From NCBI GenBank assembly GCA_902788865.1, contig CADALZ010000011.1, positions 54,587 to 115,740 of the forward strand: a stretch of 61,154 bases of DNA, in the 5' to 3' direction. Below, piece by piece: positions 1-7,971 of this stretch. A program made the position numbers and the translations under genes. Each line of letters starts with the position of its first letter. Position 1 is the stretch's first letter. This stretch comes from an uncultured Bacteroidales bacterium. GTDB lineage: Bacteria > Bacteroidota > Bacteroidia > Bacteroidales > Bacteroidaceae. The notes under the pieces were generated by a model. That model saw nothing but the letters and a program-made list of their open reading frames with translations, was not told the DNA's origin and did no database searches.

Positions 1-189
1 CGTGGTCTCATGATAGGCATGGAGTTTGAAGAGCCTATCAAGGAGCTACGCCTGAACCTGCTGAAAGAGCAGCACGTATTCACAGGCGTGAGTGGTACTA
101 AAGTCATTCGCTTGCTGCCTCCACTTTGCCTAAGCAAGGCCGAGGCCGATCTTTTCCTTGAACGTTTTACCAACATCGTGAAGCAATGA
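1..189 (+). CDS. argD: Acetylornithine/succinylornithine aminotransferase, C-terminal fragment
   Basis: Only the last 62 codons are in the window; the frame is open from base 1 and ends in TGA at 187-189. The translation contains RGLMIGMEF, then a segment with FTGVSGTKVIRLLPPL, which matches the C-terminal domain of class-III PLP aminotransferases of the ArgD type. These enzymes transaminate N-acyl-glutamate semialdehyde in arginine synthesis. The catalytic lysine lies outside the window. The stop overlaps the proC start (ATGA), which implies co-translation. Arginine context (a transcarbamylase and argH nearby) favours ArgD over other class-III aminotransferases; given the succinyl-type transcarbamylase here, the substrate may be the succinylated form. 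Confidence 0.85.
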   Translation, partial: RGLMIGMEFEEPIKELRLNLLKEQHVFTGVSGTKVIRLLPPLCLSKAEADLFLERFTNIVKQ

Positions 190-956
190 AAATAGCAATT
201 ATCGGAGCAGGAAACATGGGTGGAGCCATCTGCCGTGGACTGATGCATGGAGAGGAAGCCCTGCAGGTAGTGGTTTCAAACCGTTCCATGGGGAAGCTCG
301 AAGCCCTGAAGGCTGACTATCCTACCCTTGAGGTGACCACAGACAATAAGGCAGCTGCTCAAGGAGCCGATATGGTGATCTTGGCTGTGAAGCCTTGGCT
401 CATGGAGAGCGTACTGAAAGAGATACAGCTGCAAGAGTCACAGGTGCTGGTCTCTGTAGCTGCAGGCATCAGCTTTGAGCAGTTGGCTGCTTATACAGGC
501 TGGCAGCATCAGACCATGTTCCGTCTGATACCCAACACAGCCATCAGCCACTTGCAGAGCATGACCATCATAGCCAGTCAGAATGCTACCAAGGAGCAAG
601 AAGCACTGATGCTGAGCCTATTCAACCAAATGGGTATGGCTCTGATGGTGCCAGAGTCTAAGATGGCTGCCTGCACCTCACTCACCTCGTGTGGCATTGC
701 CTATGTGCTGAAGTACATCCAGGCAGCCATGCAGGCTGGCGTGGAGCTGGGACTCTACCCTCACGAGGCACAAGAAATGGTGGCTCAGTCGGTACTGGGG
801 GCTGCTACCCTCGTCTTGAAGAACCAGCAGCATCCTGCCATCGAGATAGACAAGGTTTGCACCCCTGGAGGACTCACCATCAAGGGCATCAACCAGTTGG
901 AGCATGATGGCTTCACATCGGCTGTGATAAATGCCATGAAGGCCAGTATGAAATAA
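186..956 (+). CDS. proC: Pyrroline-5-carboxylate reductase
   Basis: 256 residues, normal for the family. It reduces pyrroline-5-carboxylate to proline with NAD(P)H, the last step of proline synthesis, in the cytoplasm. An N-terminal Rossmann nucleotide-binding loop GAGNMG is at residues 7-12, VKPW at about 68-71, the conserved PNT at 116-118, and the family signature CTPGGLT at 225-231. The ATG overlaps the argD stop by the ATGA arrangement, so the two are probably translated together. ProB and ProA, which supply the substrate, are encoded about 19 kb away on the same strand. Confidence 0.96.
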   Translation: MKIAIIGAGNMGGAICRGLMHGEEALQVVVSNRSMGKLEALKADYPTLEVTTDNKAAAQGADMVILAVKPWLMESVLKEIQLQESQVLVSVAAGISFEQLAAYTGWQHQTMFRLIPNTAISHLQSMTIIASQNATKEQEALMLSLFNQMGMALMVPESKMAACTSLTSCGIAYVLKYIQAAMQAGVELGLYPHEAQEMVAQSVLGAATLVLKNQQHPAIEIDKVCTPGGLTIKGINQLEHDGFTSAVINAMKASMK

Positions 957-970
957 ACAAAATCTATAGC

Positions 971-3745
971 ATGAAGAAGATCTTTTTATTAGGCTGCTTA
1001 CTGCTCAGTACAGTGAGCTTCGCACAGAAACGCCCGCTCGACCATAGTGTGTATGATGGTTGGAAGCACGTGGAAAGTAGCAAGATTTCCAACAAGGGCA
1101 ATTTCGTGGTGATACAGACCGACCCCCAACAGGGAGATGGTGTGCTGACCATCCATCGAGTGAAAAACGGACAAGAGCTGAAGATAGCCAGAGGCTACAA
1201 TGCCACACTGCTGCCCAACGAGCAGTATGCCGTGTGCCTCATCAAGCCACACTTTGCAGACACCCGTCAGGCTCGTATCGACAAGAAGAAAGCCGACGAT
1301 ATGCCTAAGGATAGCTTGGCCATCGTGCGTCTGTCTGATTTCCAGACCACCAAGATTCCGTTTGTGACGTCCTACCGCATAGGGACAGAGAGCAATGAGG
1401 CTGTGGCCTATATCTCTGCTGATACCACAGGCATTGACAAGAAGGCCAAAGGTGCCAAGCCTTTGCTGGTGTATCATTTTGCCAATGCTAAGACAGATAC
1501 CATCAAGCAGGTGGATAAGTATGCGTTCAGCAACGATGGCCTTACGTTGGTCTATACCACAGACGATGGGAAGAAGCACCCCACAGTGGGCGTGTATAGC
1601 GTGGCTACCTCCAGCACCAAGGAGCTGAGCAGCGGACATAAGTTCTACACCCTGCCACAGTTTGACGCCAAGGGCAGTCAGCTGCTCTATCTGGCTTCTG
1701 CCGATTCTCTGGATACAGGTACTAAGCATTGCGATCTTTATTACTATAGAGTGGGTGATGCGTCTTCGCGTCGTCTCATAGCCAGTGATTATAAGCAGGG
1801 ACTGCCTGAGGGTTGGGGGCTGAATCAGTATGCCAATCCATTCTTCAGTGAGAATGGGGAGCGCATCTTTGCTGGCGTGGCAGAGCACATTGCTCCAAAG
1901 GATACCACCCGTGTGTCTTTCGAGACAGCAGGACTCGACATCTGGTCGTGGGATGCACCTGAGACTCCGCCTTCACAGCTCATCAATATCAACCGTGTGC
2001 GTGAGCGCACAGCTTTGGCACTGGTAAATGCGCAGAGTGGCACCCTCACCCCACTGGGTCGTGGTGTGTTCGATCGCATCATCTTGCCTGATCAGGGTAA
2101 TGCCAACTATGCCGTGAGCATAGACCGCACCAGCCACATGGTAGAAAGCCAGTGGAACTACCAGCTGCCACAGGAGGTGTCTATCATCAACCTTCAGAAC
2201 GGACAGCGCACCCCTCTGCTGCAGGGGGCCAACGTGGCAGGAGTCTCTGCCTCACCTACTGGCAAGTACCTGCTCTGGTACGACTATACGCAGAAGGACT
2301 GGATAGCCTATAACACGCAGAGCCGTGAGACGCACAACCTCACTGCTGGCTTAGGAGTGAATTTCTGGGACGAGCTGAATGATACGCCAAGCGATGCCAG
2401 TCCTTATGGCATAGCTGCTTGGACAGAGAATGATGCCTACGTGCTCATCAATGACCGGTATGATGTATGGCAGATTTCTCCTGAGGGCGGACAGGCCATC
2501 AATCTTACAGGAGGCCAAGGACGTGCCACGAGCGTGACCTACCGCTTTGTGCGCACCAAGCAGACTACAGCTGTGCCTGGAAGTTTTGGCGCCTCTGGAC
2601 GTGCAGATGCCCTGAGTCTGAAAGAGCCTTTGGTATTCAGTCTTTTCGACAATGGTACCAAGCAGTATGGCTATGCCACCCTGAAAACGCTAAAGGCTGG
2701 TGCGCCTGTGCAGTTGGCTAAGGGTGACTTCATGTACACGGCTCTCAGCAAGGCCAAGGAGGCAGAGGCCTACATTTATATGAAGCAGAACTTCCAGCAG
2801 TGCCCTGATGTCTATTTCACTACCAACTGGAAGGGCGAACAGCGTCTGAGTGATGCCAATCCTGAACAGGCCAACTACCTCTGGGGTACGGCCGAGCTTT
2901 TCAAGTGGAACGCCTACGATGGCACTCCGCTCGAAGGTCTGCTCTATAAGCCTGAGAATTTTGATGAAAGCAAGAAATATCCTGTGATGATCTACTTCTA
3001 CGAGCGTCGCTCTGAGAACCTTTTTGCTTACTATGAGCCTGCTCCAAGTCGTAGCACGGTGAACATCAGTTTTTATACCAGCCGTGGCTATGTGTGCTTC
3101 GTACCCGATATCGTCTATACGGCTGGCCTGCCGGGTGAGAGTGCCTACAACTGCATCTGTGCTGGGGCAGAGGCTTTGGCTGAGAACCCGTGGATTGACA
3201 AGGACAACATGGCTATACAAGGTCAGAGCTGGGGTGGCTATCAGACATCCTACCTCATCACGCGCACCAATATGTTCAAGGCGGCTGGCTCTGGCGCTCC
3301 TGTGTCCAACATGACCAGTGCCTATGGTGGCATTCGCTGGGAGAGTGGCAGCAGTCGTCAAGGACAGTACGAGCAGGGGCAGAGCCGCATAGGACGCAAC
3401 CTCTGGGAAGCTCCTGAACTCTACATCTCCAACTCGGCTCTCTTCAAGGCCGACCGCATAGAGACTCCTGTGCTCATCATGCACAACGATGCCGATGGAG
3501 CTGTGCCTTGGTATCAGGGCATAGAGTTCTTCATGGCCTTGCGTCGCTTGGGCAAGCCAGCTTGGCTGCTGCAGTACAACAATGAGGCGCACAACCTCGT
3601 GGAGCGTCGCAATCGCATCGACCTCAGCATCCGCCTGCAGCAGTTCTTCGACCACTACCTGAAGGGTGATCCTGCTCCTGCTTGGATGACCAAGGGTGTG
3701 CCCAGCATCAAGAAAGGCGAGTACTTCGGACTGGAAACGGAATGA
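971..3745 (+). CDS. Secreted prolyl oligopeptidase-type peptidase (S9 family)
   Basis: 924 residues. The N-terminus, MKKIFLLGCLLLSTVSFAQ, is a classic signal peptide, so the enzyme is exported, probably to the periplasm. A long N-terminal beta-propeller-like region is followed by an alpha/beta hydrolase domain. The likely catalytic triad is Ser753 in GQSWGGYQ, Asp842 in HNDADGAVP and His874 in NNEAHNL. S9 enzymes cleave oligopeptides or release dipeptides after proline or other residues; the exact specificity cannot be read here. It starts 14 bp after proC and may be cotranscribed. It is longer than typical DPP-type S9 proteins. Confidence 0.9.
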   Translation: MKKIFLLGCLLLSTVSFAQKRPLDHSVYDGWKHVESSKISNKGNFVVIQTDPQQGDGVLTIHRVKNGQELKIARGYNATLLPNEQYAVCLIKPHFADTRQARIDKKKADDMPKDSLAIVRLSDFQTTKIPFVTSYRIGTESNEAVAYISADTTGIDKKAKGAKPLLVYHFANAKTDTIKQVDKYAFSNDGLTLVYTTDDGKKHPTVGVYSVATSSTKELSSGHKFYTLPQFDAKGSQLLYLASADSLDTGTKHCDLYYYRVGDASSRRLIASDYKQGLPEGWGLNQYANPFFSENGERIFAGVAEHIAPKDTTRVSFETAGLDIWSWDAPETPPSQLININRVRERTALALVNAQSGTLTPLGRGVFDRIILPDQGNANYAVSIDRTSHMVESQWNYQLPQEVSIINLQNGQRTPLLQGANVAGVSASPTGKYLLWYDYTQKDWIAYNTQSRETHNLTAGLGVNFWDELNDTPSDASPYGIAAWTENDAYVLINDRYDVWQISPEGGQAINLTGGQGRATSVTYRFVRTKQTTAVPGSFGASGRADALSLKEPLVFSLFDNGTKQYGYATLKTLKAGAPVQLAKGDFMYTALSKAKEAEAYIYMKQNFQQCPDVYFTTNWKGEQRLSDANPEQANYLWGTAELFKWNAYDGTPLEGLLYKPENFDESKKYPVMIYFYERRSENLFAYYEPAPSRSTVNISFYTSRGYVCFVPDIVYTAGLPGESAYNCICAGAEALAENPWIDKDNMAIQGQSWGGYQTSYLITRTNMFKAAGSGAPVSNMTSAYGGIRWESGSSRQGQYEQGQSRIGRNLWEAPELYISNSALFKADRIETPVLIMHNDADGAVPWYQGIEFFMALRRLGKPAWLLQYNNEAHNLVERRNRIDLSIRLQQFFDHYLKGDPAPAWMTKGVPSIKKGEYFGLETE

Positions 3746-3767
3746 CGCTCTCCTTATGACACATAAA

Positions 3768-3806
3768 AAAGGCGGACTCTCTGTGTGCAGAGCCCGCCTT
3801 TCTTTT
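3768..3806. terminator. Bidirectional intrinsic terminator
   Basis: AAAGGCGGACTCT (3768-3780) pairs with AGAGCCCGCCTTT (3789-3801) with one mismatch. T-rich sequence follows on the plus strand and a T-run follows on the minus strand. It lies between the convergent S9 peptidase and TlpA-like genes and can serve both. Confidence 0.85.
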
Positions 3807-3822
3807 ATCTTGCCCAGAAAGT

Positions 3823-4365
3823 TTACTTCCCGAAAACGCTATCCATATAGGTATAGAACTCAGGATCCTCACCCATCACTATTTTCACGATCTTGCCGTT
3901 CTCATCAAGCAAGATTTTCCATGGGTAGCCCTGCACCTCATACGCCTTAGCCACATCGCCCTCGCCTGCAGGATTATACACATGCAGCCATGGTATCTGA
4001 TGCTTCTCCACGCCAGCACGCCATTTCTCCTCGCTCTCACGGCAGTCTATGCTCAGGAACTCCACTTGGTCCTTATATTTCTCATAGGTAGCCTTCATCT
4101 CTGGCAGTCCGCGTATGCACCAGATGCACCAGCTGCCCCAGAAGTCGAGCAGTGTATATTTGCCCTTACCATAGAGAGAAGACAACTTGAAGTCGTTGCC
4201 CTGCAGGTCTTTCAGCGTGAAGTCGGGAGCCTGCACACCCTCCTTGATTTCCTCCTGCAACACGTCAATGCCCTTTACTGGGTTTTCACCACCCTCATTC
4301 ACGGCTGCCTTAGCACCCAATGTCATCAGGGCAGCCCCAGCCAATACTAGTAAAAATTTCTTCAT
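3823..4365 (-). CDS. TlpA-like thiol-disulfide oxidoreductase, exported
   Basis: 180 residues: signal peptide (MKKFLLVLAGAALMTLGAKA) followed by one thioredoxin-fold domain. The motif GVQAPDFTLKDLQG and the active site FWGSWCIWC (Cys80 and Cys83) are typical of AhpC/TSA-Redoxin proteins of the TlpA/ResA class, which act in the periplasm as thiol reductants or in cytochrome c maturation. A conserved proline in GYPW near the C-terminus fits the cis-Pro loop. It is a lone gene on the minus strand; a TATCTTCG box (plus 4395-4402) about 30 bp upstream of the start may be its -7 element. Confidence 0.9.
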   Translation of the reverse strand: MKKFLLVLAGAALMTLGAKAAVNEGGENPVKGIDVLQEEIKEGVQAPDFTLKDLQGNDFKLSSLYGKGKYTLLDFWGSWCIWCIRGLPEMKATYEKYKDQVEFLSIDCRESEEKWRAGVEKHQIPWLHVYNPAGEGDVAKAYEVQGYPWKILLDENGKIVKIVMGEDPEFYTYMDSVFGK

Positions 4366-4394
4366 AACTTCCTGTTATTTAGTTATATTCGGTG

Positions 4395-4402
4395 CGAAGA
4401 TA
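4395..4402 (-). promoter_or_regulatory. Possible -7 element for the TlpA-like gene
   Basis: On the minus strand this reads TATCTTCG, one base from the Bacteroidetes TAnnTTTG consensus, about 30 bp upstream of the start codon. No convincing -33 element was found at the usual distance. Confidence 0.4.
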
Positions 4403-4466
4403 AGCAGAAAGTTTGAAAAAATGATAATTGAAGATTAAGAATTGAGAATTATTCACAATTCACGGT

Positions 4467-5648
4467 TCACGTTTCTTCGATCCTTCGCTCCAAGAAGAAC
4501 CGCTTCGTGGCAAGGAAGAACAGTGCTACGCCCGAGCCATTCACCACGCTCACCGTCCAGAAAGCAGCGGCATAGCCCAGCAGCTCTACCAGCACGCCCC
4601 CTATGAGGATGCCCAGTCCCATGCCAGCATCCCACGCTATGAGGATACTACTGTTGGCCGTACCACGCTCATTGTGGTGTGCCACGCTGATAAACATATT
4701 CAGGAAGGCTGGATACATGTGTCCGTTGCCCAGACCTATGAGGATGGCCGATCCGTAGTAGCCCACCATGTTGGGGCACGCCACGAAGAGCGTGTAGCCT
4801 ATGAAGGAGAGCACCATGCCCTCTGCCGCATTGTGCGTCAGCCTACCCTCACGGAGCGACTTTGCCCCTTGCAGTCGAGATACGAACAGACCTATGGAGA
4901 GCAGCATAAAGTAGGTGCCCGTGCCACTGGTGATGCCCATCACCTCCTTGCCATAGATGGCCAGATAGTTGCTCAGCACGCCAAAGCAGAAGGCAAACAG
5001 CAGTATGTTGATGGCCATGAGCCAAGAGCGTGTGAGAAAGAAGCGGTCCAGCGAGAGCTTCTCCTTGTTCTTCACGATTTCCTTCGTTGGCAGCTCCACC
5101 GTATGGTCCACAGCCAGTCCGATGCCAGCCACCACCAGCGCCAACCAGAACAGCAGCGTGAAGTTGCCCGTCTCATGGTAGATATACAGTCCCACCGTTG
5201 GAGCCAGCGCCATGGAGAGGTTGTTGCTCAGTCCGTAGTAGCCTATGCCCTCGTTTCTGCGTGAGGCAGGCAGCACGTCTATCGCCACCGTACTGTTGGC
5301 CACCGTCAGGGCTCCGAAGGGCATGCCATGGAGCGTACGGACGATGGCAAACATCAGCAGGGTGCCTGCTGCCAGATAGCCGGCAAAGAAGGCGAAGAAG
5401 AAAAAGAAACACGCCATGAGCACCCGCTTGCGGTCGAAGCTATCTACCACGAAACCACTGAACGGACGGATGATCAGTGCGGCGATGGTATAGCCCGACA
5501 GCACGATGCCAATCACGTCCTTCGTCGCTCCGAAGCGCTCGCTCAGATAGAGCGGCAGCAGAGGGGTGAGCAGGTAGAAGGCGAAGAACAACGCAAAGTT
5601 GGCCACCATCACCTTCAGATAATTCTTATTCCAGAGTTTCTCTTCCAT
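4467..5648 (-). CDS. MFS transporter
   Basis: 393 residues from the chosen start MEEKLWNKNYLK; the frame is open further upstream (to 5801) but that stretch is AT-rich, not hydrophobic and overlaps an inverted-repeat element, so the shorter start is preferred. About 12 hydrophobic segments are visible. The loop after TM2 contains GFVVDSFDRKRVL, the major facilitator motif A. It resembles arabinose/multidrug-efflux type MFS proteins, but the substrate cannot be told. It is an inner-membrane protein in a single-gene unit. Confidence 0.85.
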   Translation of the reverse strand: MEEKLWNKNYLKVMVANFALFFAFYLLTPLLPLYLSERFGATKDVIGIVLSGYTIAALIIRPFSGFVVDSFDRKRVLMACFFFFFAFFAGYLAAGTLLMFAIVRTLHGMPFGALTVANSTVAIDVLPASRRNEGIGYYGLSNNLSMALAPTVGLYIYHETGNFTLLFWLALVVAGIGLAVDHTVELPTKEIVKNKEKLSLDRFFLTRSWLMAINILLFAFCFGVLSNYLAIYGKEVMGITSGTGTYFMLLSIGLFVSRLQGAKSLREGRLTHNAAEGMVLSFIGYTLFVACPNMVGYYGSAILIGLGNGHMYPAFLNMFISVAHHNERGTANSSILIAWDAGMGLGILIGGVLVELLGYAAAFWTVSVVNGSGVALFFLATKRFFLERRIEET

Positions 5649-5666
5649 ATCGTCTGTTTTGCGCTG

Positions 5667-5674
5667 CAAAATTA
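5667..5674 (-). promoter_or_regulatory. Possible -7 element for the MFS gene
   Basis: Minus strand TAATTTTG matches TAnnTTTG, about 20 bp upstream of the chosen MFS start. No clear -33 box. It also supports the shorter start. Confidence 0.45.
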
Positions 5675-5744
5675 AGCACTTTTCAGTAAATGAGAAAACG
5701 TTTACCTTAATTCCGATATCATCATACATTTTTTTGAAATAAAT

Positions 5745-5968
5745 TGAACTGAAATGAATAATCCCCACATAAATATGCAGCCATTCTATACATCTTTGCA
5801 TATAAATGCCTCACGAGGTAAATTGACTTCCCTCACGAGGTAATTTTTACGCCCTCACGAGGAAGACAAAGTTTTAATAAGAAAAGCGGTCTGATTATGT
5901 ATGAGATGAATTGCGTATTAATTACATAGTGTATAATTATGCATATGAGGATTTTTCATTTCAGTTCA
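5745..5968. repeat. 224-bp inverted-repeat element with three phased 10-mers (element A)
   Basis: The ends are TGAACTGAAATGAATAATCC (5745-5764) and its inverted copy at 5949-5968, with a single mismatch. Inside are three exact copies of CCTCACGAGG at 5809, 5831 and 5853, a period of 22 bp, preceded by TGCATATAAATGC-like sequence and followed by TTATGCATATGAGG. No ORF fits. The structure resembles a miniature inverted-repeat element (MITE) or an iteron array. It occupies much of the gene-free gap 5649-6256. Confidence 0.75.
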
Positions 5969-6099
5969 TTCAATTATATAAATACGCATATATTCATGGA
6001 GAGGTTTGTGAACACAAAAAAATGATGTATTCGGAGTGGGAATTGTACCCTCTTAAGTGATAACGTGTAGGAGGGAGAGCAAAAATATTTCCTGAAAAG

Positions 6100-6131
6100 T
6101 TTGGTGGTTTGAAATAAACGCCTTATCTTTG
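6100..6131 (+). promoter_or_regulatory. Promoter of the tRNA-Gly/tRNA-Leu unit
   Basis: TTTG at 6100-6103 and TATCTTTG at 6124-6131 with a 20-bp spacer match the Bacteroidetes housekeeping consensus. Transcription would start near 6138 and run through a structured leader into the tRNAs. Confidence 0.75.
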
Positions 6132-6166
6132 TCCCCGCAAAAGAGAATTGCGAAAAACAACAAACG

Positions 6167-6236
6167 CGGAATTCTCGTGCAAATGAGCGCAAAGCCAAGC
6201 TCGCTTGAGCTTTGCCGAGTGCAGCCGAGAATGCCG
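6167..6236 (+). other. Structured leader stem-loop upstream of tRNA-Gly
   Basis: An outer stem pairs CGGAATTCTCG (6167-6177) with CGAGAATGCCG (6226-6236) with one internal mismatch. An inner hairpin pairs GCAAAGC+CAAG (6189-6199) with CTTG+GCTTTGC (6204-6215) around a CTCG tetraloop and one bulged base. It lies wholly in the predicted primary transcript and about 20 bp before the tRNA. It could be a processing element, a small RNA or a dispersed repeat. Confidence 0.6.
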
Positions 6237-6256
6237 AAAAATTATGAAATAATTTT

Positions 6257-6329
6257 GCGGAAATAGCTCAGTTGGTAGAGCACAACCTTGCCAAGGTTGG
6301 GGTCGCGAGTCCGAGTCTCGTTTTCCGCT
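6257..6329 (+). tRNA. tRNA-Gly (GCC)
   Basis: A complete 73-nt cloverleaf: acceptor GCGGAAA/TTTCCGC with discriminator T, D arm AGCTCAGTTGGTAGAGC, anticodon stem CAACC/GGTTG with loop TTGCCAA (anticodon GCC), and T arm GCGAG-TCCGAGT-CTCGT. The T loop begins TCC rather than the usual TTC. CCA is not encoded. Confidence 0.95.
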
Positions 6330-6345
6330 CTCCCTCAAGAAGGCC

Positions 6346-6430
6346 GCTCGGATGGTGGAATCGGTAGACACGAGGGACTTAAAATCCCTTGGCCATTGCG
6401 GCTGTGTGGGTTCAAGTCCCACTCCGAGTA
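6346..6430 (+). tRNA. tRNA-Leu (TAA)
   Basis: An 85-nt class-II tRNA with a long variable arm. Acceptor GCTCGGA pairs with TCCGAGT (one G-U) plus discriminator A; anticodon loop CTTAAAA gives anticodon TAA; T loop TTCAAGT. It begins 16 bp after tRNA-Gly and shares its promoter and terminator. Confidence 0.95.
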
Positions 6431-6444
6431 CAGAAAGAAAAGAG

Positions 6445-6475
6445 AAGTCCTGAACGATTGTTCAGGACTTTTTTA
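6445..6475. terminator. Bidirectional terminator between tRNA-Leu and argH
   Basis: AAGTCCTGAAC (6445-6455) pairs perfectly with GTTCAGGACTT (6460-6470) around GATT, followed by TTTTTT on the plus strand. The opposite strand is also T-rich after the stem, so it serves argH as well; the argH stop codon lies in the T-run. Confidence 0.9.
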
Positions 6476-7813
6476 TTTAGCACTTTCCAATAACGCTTGC
6501 TCTGCCTGCTCCACGCGCTCGAAGTGGAAGCCTGAGAGGACATCGGTCATCAGGGCTTGGATCTCAGCGTTGCAGAGGCGGCCGATGCTGCCCTCGTGGG
6601 TGTGATGCACCTCCTTGGAGTGCGTGAACTCCCCACGCTCGAACTCCAGCCCCACCTGCTTGTAGGCATCGCGGAAGGGCACGCCCTGCAGCACCAACTC
6701 ATTGACACGCTCCACGCTGAAGATGGGCAGGTAGCGCGGATCATCGAGGATATGCTCGTTTACCTTGACACGGCTCAGCGTGTAAGCTGTCATGTGCAGG
6801 CAGTCGATCAGTTCATCGAAAGCAGGCAGGAAGACTTCCTTCAGCAGCTGATAGTCGCGGAAGTAGCCCGTAGGCAGATTGTTCATCATGAGCACTATCT
6901 GCTGGGGCAGACTCTGCAGCTTGTTGCACTTGCTGCGCGTGAGCTCGAAGACATCGGGATTTTTCTTATGCGGCATGATGCTGCTGCCTGTGGTGCACTC
7001 ATCGGGCAGCTTGAGGAAGCCGAAGTTCTGACTGTTGTACATGCAGGCATCGAAGGCCAACTTCGACACGGTGCCGGCAATGCCAGCCAAGGCAAACGCC
7101 ACATTGCGCTCCATCTTGCCACGCCCCATCTGCGCATAGACCACGTTATAGTCGAGCGAGTCGAAGCCCAAGAGACGGGTGGTCATGGTGCGATTCAGTG
7201 GGAAGGATGAGCCATAGCCAGCGGCAGAACCCAGCGGATTTCGATTCACCATCTTATAGGCTGCCTGCAGCAACTGCAAATCATCTACGAGGCCCTCTGC
7301 ATAGGCACCAAACCACAGGCCGAAGCTGCTGGGCATGGCTATCTGCAGGTGGGTATAGCCTGGCATGAGCACGTCTTTATAGCGCTCGCTCTGCTCGATG
7401 AGCACGTGGAAGAGTTCTTCTAATGCCTCTGTGAGGCGATGTATCTGCGAGCGTGTGAAAAGCTTGAGGTCGAGCAGCACCTGGTCGTTGCGTGAGCGTC
7501 CGCTGTGTATCTTCTTGCCCACATCGCCCAGCGTGCGTGTAAGCATGAACTCCACCTGCGAGTGCACATCCTCTACATCGTCTTCTATCTGGAACTTCCC
7601 CTCCACTGCGAGCTGGTAGATCTGGCGCAGCTCTGCCAGCAGCATCTTGAGTTCCTCGGCAGTGAGCAGTCCGATGCTCTGCAGCATGGTGATGTGTGCC
7701 ATGCTACCCAGCACGTCGGACGCTGCCAAGTAGAGGTCCATTTCACGATCGCGCCCCACTGTGAAGCGCTCAATCTCCTTGTTTACCTGTACTGATTTTT
7801 CCCAAAGCTTCAT
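6473..7813 (-). CDS. argH: Argininosuccinate lyase
   Basis: 446 residues, usual length. It splits argininosuccinate into arginine and fumarate, the last step of arginine synthesis. Family marks: SGRSRNDQV at about 104-112, the catalytic TH pair at 154-155, and the fumarase/aspartase signature GSSIMPHKKNP at 276-286. The C-terminal stretch after about 400 is poorly structured. It is the last gene of a minus-strand run, separated from the SRPBCC gene by a 150-bp repeat array and ended by the shared bidirectional terminator. Confidence 0.97.
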   Translation of the reverse strand: MKLWEKSVQVNKEIERFTVGRDREMDLYLAASDVLGSMAHITMLQSIGLLTAEELKMLLAELRQIYQLAVEGKFQIEDDVEDVHSQVEFMLTRTLGDVGKKIHSGRSRNDQVLLDLKLFTRSQIHRLTEALEELFHVLIEQSERYKDVLMPGYTHLQIAMPSSFGLWFGAYAEGLVDDLQLLQAAYKMVNRNPLGSAAGYGSSFPLNRTMTTRLLGFDSLDYNVVYAQMGRGKMERNVAFALAGIAGTVSKLAFDACMYNSQNFGFLKLPDECTTGSSIMPHKKNPDVFELTRSKCNKLQSLPQQIVLMMNNLPTGYFRDYQLLKEVFLPAFDELIDCLHMTAYTLSRVKVNEHILDDPRYLPIFSVERVNELVLQGVPFRDAYKQVGLEFERGEFTHSKEVHHTHEGSIGRLCNAEIQALMTDVLSGFHFERVEQAEQALLESAK

Positions 7814-7825
7814 AAAAGCGATGCT

Positions 7826-7952
7826 TTTAAAATTAAAAGATTATAAAATTAAAAAATTAAAAAAACGTTGTAGTTAGGATGGAAGGAGCGGCGAAGCCGC
7901 AATCTTCGCAATCTTCGCATATTTGCATTTTTTAATTTTTTAATTTTAAAAT
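7826..7952. repeat. AT-rich inverted array with GGCGAAGCC core (array 1)
   Basis: The left arm (7826-7866) consists of AATTAAAA-like units; the right arm (7927-7952) is its inverse. The centre holds GGATGGAAGGAG, CGGCGAAGCCGCAAT (to 7903) and two copies of AATCTTCGC. It fills the SRPBCC-argH gap. The same core recurs in the next array at 8.5 kb. Confidence 0.7.
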
Positions 7953-7971
7953 ATAGCCGCGGCTATATTTT
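7948..7971. terminator. 24-bp perfect palindrome at the SRPBCC stop codon
   Basis: A perfect palindrome centred on GCCGCGGC with AAAATATA/TATATTTT flanks. It overlaps the TAG stop (7963-7965) of the SRPBCC gene. On the minus strand it is followed by AT-rich sequence with T-runs, so it may end transcription; a symmetrical protein site is also possible. Confidence 0.5.

Noticed and set aside
998-1888. Long open frame antisense to the S9 peptidase
   Set aside because: It is a shadow of a clear coding gene: no start context, no recognisable domain, and codon pattern follows the opposite strand. The same applies to other long antisense frames across rpoB, rpoC, bamA, proA and the sulfatases.
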